Below, piece after piece: positions 7,199-8,513 of a stretch of 8,513 nt of DNA. Location: NCBI GenBank assembly GCA_039809985.1, contig JBDHWC010000114.1, forward strand, positions 1 to 8,513, written 5' to 3'. The position numbers were made by a program, and so were the translations under genes. The notes under the pieces are model-generated. The model saw nothing but the letters and a program-made list of their open reading frames with translations. It had not been told where the DNA came from and did not search any database. This stretch comes from JAICJJ01 sp039809985 (GTDB lineage Bacteria; Chloroflexota; Chloroflexia; Thermomicrobiales; UBA6265). Every line of letters begins with the position of its first letter. The stretch's first letter is position 1.

Positions 7199-7501
7199 TC
7201 AGTCCCCGAGCGGGATCAACTCGGTCTCGACCTCGCCCAGCACGCCCATCTCGACCCGGGCCTCGACGAATCCGACGATCTTGGCCAGCATCGCGTCGGC
7301 GTGGGGCGCGCTGTTGGAGACGACGGCGACGACGAGGGTCGCCACCCGGTGGTCGTCGAGGTCGGCGGTCTCGGCGATGGCGGCGTTGAACTTCTGGCTC
7401 ACCTGCTGGGTCAGCGAGCGGACGACGTGCCGCTTGTCCTTGAGGGAGAAGCTCCCCTCGAGGTAGAGGGTCAGCCGCGCCACCCCAACCACGCTCGCCA
7501 C
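7199..7501 (-). CDS. DUF503 (YlxP-like) small protein
   Basis: A 100-residue protein matching the DUF503/YlxP family (typically about 90-95 aa): VGVARLTLYLEG followed by the hallmark SLKDKRHVVRSL (19-30), then QKFNAAIAE (36-44), VATLVVAVVSNSAPHADAML (53-72) and the closing VLGEVETELI (87-96). The fold is a small alpha/beta domain. In many bacteria the gene sits in the nusA-infB-rbfA region and is linked to ribosome assembly or translation, but no biochemical activity can be claimed here. The start is GTG at 7501; in-frame GTGs at 7492 and 7483 are alternatives. The upstream gene's TGA (7514-7512) overlaps the probable ribosome binding site (GAGGGG), leaving a ten-base gap and suggesting translational coupling. 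The usual translation-factor neighbours are absent from this window. Confidence 0.88.
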   Translation of the reverse strand: MASVVGVARLTLYLEGSFSLKDKRHVVRSLTQQVSQKFNAAIAETADLDDHRVATLVVAVVSNSAPHADAMLAKIVGFVEARVEMGVLGEVETELIPLGD

Positions 7502-7507
7502 CCGCCG

Positions 7508-7514
7508 CCCCTCA
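7508..7514 (-). promoter_or_regulatory. Stop codon overlapping ribosome binding site (coupling signal)
   Basis: On the minus strand the sequence TGAGGGG combines the stop codon of the 156-aa gene with a GAGGGG ribosome binding site six bases before the GTG of the DUF503 gene. Ribosomes ending the first gene could re-initiate on the second. It also supports GTG 7501 over the downstream GTG codons. Confidence 0.55.
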
Positions 7515-7982
7515 CGCCTCGGTCCGCTCGACCGAGATGAGCGTCCACGGACCGTCGACCGTCGTCGACCACGACAGGCCGCGCGCGTTGGCGATCCGGG
7601 CGGCGATGCCGTGGAACGCCGCAGCCGTTGCCGGTGCGACGCCGATCAGCTCGACGAGCCGCTGGGCCGGGAAGCCGCCAAGCGTGGCGGTGGCGCGGTT
7701 CGGCCCGAGCTCGGTGGCGGCCACGGTCGCGCCGAGCGAGCGGTAGTTGGTCAGCATCGCGTCGAGGAACTCGCCGGCGTCCCACGGGCGCGGGTCGCCC
7801 CAGCCCGGCTCGAGGCCGCCGCCGACGTGGGCCGCCCAGTCGGCGGGCGCGATGCCGCGCGCCTCGAGGAAGGCGAGGGTGGCAAGGATGATCGCCTGAG
7901 CGTTCGCCTGCGCCTGCTCCAGCAGCTCGGCGTCGGTGTACTCCTCGTGGCCGTGCTCGATCTCGAACCCGGCGTCGTCCAT
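7512..7982 (-). CDS. Hypothetical 156-aa soluble protein, first gene of the minus-strand operon
   Basis: I do not recognise a family. The open frame extends to 8108, but the start is set at ATG 7982, which has a strong GGAGGA (7991-7996) eight bases upstream. The extra 42 residues upstream are Arg/Cys-rich and unlike the rest. The protein starts acidic (MDDAGFEIEHGHEEYTDAEL) and then has an amphipathic helix (17-43, QAQANAQAIILATLAFLEARG). A Trp/Gly/Pro-rich stretch follows (49-68, with GLEPGWGDPRPWD), then helix 69-83. The end alternates probable strands and a helix (84-103, 106-135, 136-153), closing with TVDGPWTLISVER. There is no signal peptide or membrane segment. This strand-strand-helix-strand-strand layout loosely recalls small sensor domains such as HNOB/V4R, but no ligand-binding residues are identifiable, so this is only a hint. 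It leads the operon with the DUF503 and acyl-CoA dehydrogenase genes. Confidence 0.75.
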   Translation of the reverse strand: MDDAGFEIEHGHEEYTDAELLEQAQANAQAIILATLAFLEARGIAPADWAAHVGGGLEPGWGDPRPWDAGEFLDAMLTNYRSLGATVAATELGPNRATATLGGFPAQRLVELIGVAPATAAAFHGIAARIANARGLSWSTTVDGPWTLISVERTEA

Positions 7983-7990
7983 CGGCTCGC

Positions 7991-7996
7991 TCCTCC
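7991..7996 (-). promoter_or_regulatory. Ribosome binding site deciding the ATG start at 7982
   Basis: GGAGGA on the minus strand, eight bases before ATG 7982, is the best ribosome binding site on this strand in the window. It argues against translation from any upstream start in the same frame. Confidence 0.7.
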
Positions 7997-8028
7997 CGCC
8001 CTCGCGCCGCGCCCCGGCGGTCCGGTCG

Positions 8029-8034
8029 ATGCTA
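8029..8034 (-). promoter_or_regulatory. Weak candidate -10 box for the minus-strand operon
   Basis: TAGCAT on the minus strand matches TATAAT at four of six positions and lies about 47 bases upstream of the ATG at 7982. No -35 element is recognisable at the right distance. It is listed because it is the only -10-like sequence in this GC-rich leader. Confidence 0.2.
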
Positions 8035-8084
8035 CCGCACCGGCCGGAACGCGTGCCGCGCCATCGCTGACATGGGGGCACCCT

Positions 8085-8107
8085 TGAGGTGCGGCATCGG
8101 CACCTCA
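8085..8107. other. 8-bp inverted repeat upstream of the minus-strand operon
   Basis: TGAGGTGC (8085-8092) and GCACCTCA (8100-8107) form a perfect 8-bp stem with a 7-base loop, 103-125 bases upstream of the first gene start. It lies between that leader and the repeat array, and is not a copy of the repeat hairpins. It could be an operator-type dyad or a terminator without a T-run. Neither is proven. Confidence 0.35.
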
Positions 8108-8126
8108 CGGCGGCTCGCTGAGGATT

Positions 8127-8287
8127 CCCTCACCCATCCAGTCCCCGCACCCGTGGCCATTGCAGACAAAGGGGGGTCTCCGTCGGGAACTGGCCGCGCA
8201 GCGGCAGCCCAAGAGCGGGGGGGAGCCCGGTCCTCCCCCGACCTGGTGTCCCCTCTCCCGCCACCGCCTGACAAGGGGAGGCCTCCG
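8127..8287 (+). repeat. Repeat unit A of the right-hand array (diverged)
   Basis: It opens CCCTCACCCATCCAGTCCCC, a degraded form of the 5586-5605 arm, and continues with GTCTCCGTCGGGAACTGGCC, like the 5631-5655 region. It then has CGGTCCTCCCCCGACC and CCCCTCTCCCGCCACCG, matching the order of modules in the 5558-5792 element. It ends in the TGACAAGGGGAGGCCTCCG boundary (8269-8287). The internal hairpin has decayed. No gene is supported. Confidence 0.6.
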
Positions 8288-8458
8288 CTGGGAGGCAGCG
8301 GCCCCACGGCTGCGTTCTTCTGGCGCGACCTGACGAGGGGGTTCCACCGGGGAGCGGCCGCGCCGCGGCGATTGGGGGGGCCGAGGGAGGGCCAAGCCCT
8401 CCCCCGATTCAGTTGCTCCCCCTCTCCCGCCGCCGCGGCTGACAGGGGTACGCATCCG
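8288..8458 (+). repeat. Repeat unit B of the right-hand array
   Basis: Positions 8385-8438 match 5688-5741 at 50 of 54 bases. Three of the four differences are the loop of the GGGAGGGC/GCCCTCCC hairpin, which reads CAA here and TTG there. The 5' part (8288-8384) contains a second boundary-like TGACGAGGGG at 8331-8340, as if a partial unit were inserted or fused. The unit ends with the TGACAGGGGTACGCATCCG boundary (8440-8458). No coding potential beyond stop-free GC-rich frames is seen. Confidence 0.65.
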
Positions 8459-8513
8459 GGCCTCGCGGCCGGGCCCGCCGGGACCGCCCTCACCCCCCAG
8501 CCCCCTCTCCCGC
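8459..8513 (+). repeat. Start of another repeat unit, cut by the window end
   Basis: Positions 8462-8511 are identical to the 53-bp inverted-repeat arm at 5561-5610 except for one base in 50. The copy is in the same orientation as the left arm, so a full element with a right arm may lie just past the window end. Confidence 0.75.

Noticed and set aside
5611..7389. 592-codon plus-strand frame across the repeat and opposite the acyl-CoA dehydrogenase
   Set aside because: It reads through palindromic repeats and then antisense to a firmly identified gene; the product is low-complexity Arg/Val/Asp.
7983..8108. 42-residue N-terminal extension of the 156-aa protein
   Set aside because: Arg/Cys-rich and unlike the rest. 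The strong GGAGGA site before ATG 7982 would lie inside the coding region for no reason.
8032..8493. Small minus-strand frames over the right-hand repeat array
   Set aside because: Composed of translated repeat modules; no ribosome binding site or protein family features.
8127..8513. CRISPR array
   Set aside because: Repeats are long, palindromic, unequally spaced and diverged; there are no short identical repeats with unique spacers and no cas genes in the window.

Overview
The window is very GC-rich (third codon positions almost all G or C) and reads as chromosomal DNA of a high-GC bacterium. The best guess is Chloroflexota, perhaps near Thermomicrobia/Sphaerobacter. That rests mainly on a TIGR03663-type (Agl23-like) membrane protein, a family known chiefly from Chloroflexi and Archaea; the assignment is inference, since no rRNA or other marker gene is present.

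Layout. (1) Positions 71-5550, plus strand: a two-gene unit. The first gene encodes an 836-aa polytopic GT-C-like protein of the TIGR03663 family with the family's DE and HGP signatures intact. Twenty bases later, behind a clear GGAGG ribosome binding site, a 982-aa protein starts. Its N-terminal two thirds is a diverged paralogue of the first protein in which the catalytic-type motifs are eroded, and its C-terminal third is a six-unit NHL beta-propeller. (2) Positions 5551-6003: no gene. This stretch holds a 235-bp element bounded by a near-perfect 53-bp inverted repeat with internal hairpins, a second diverged copy in the opposite orientation, and a terminator-like structure, all between convergent genes. 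(3) Positions 7982-6004, minus strand: a compact three-gene run made of a 156-aa protein of unknown family, a YlxP/DUF503 protein and an acyl-CoA dehydrogenase. (4) Positions 7983-8513: no convincing gene. It holds the probable promoter area of the minus-strand unit, an 8-bp hairpin, and a composite array of the same repeat family that runs off the window end.

How the genes may work together: the two plus-strand proteins look like an envelope pair, one likely active membrane transferase or flippase-associated protein and one scaffold-like partner that presents a propeller outside the membrane. The minus-strand trio has no obvious common pathway. Its coupling is seen from spacing (a stop codon overlapping the next ribosome binding site, then a 28-base gap) rather than from function. 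The most interesting items are the degenerate GT-C/NHL fusion and the modular palindromic repeat family.
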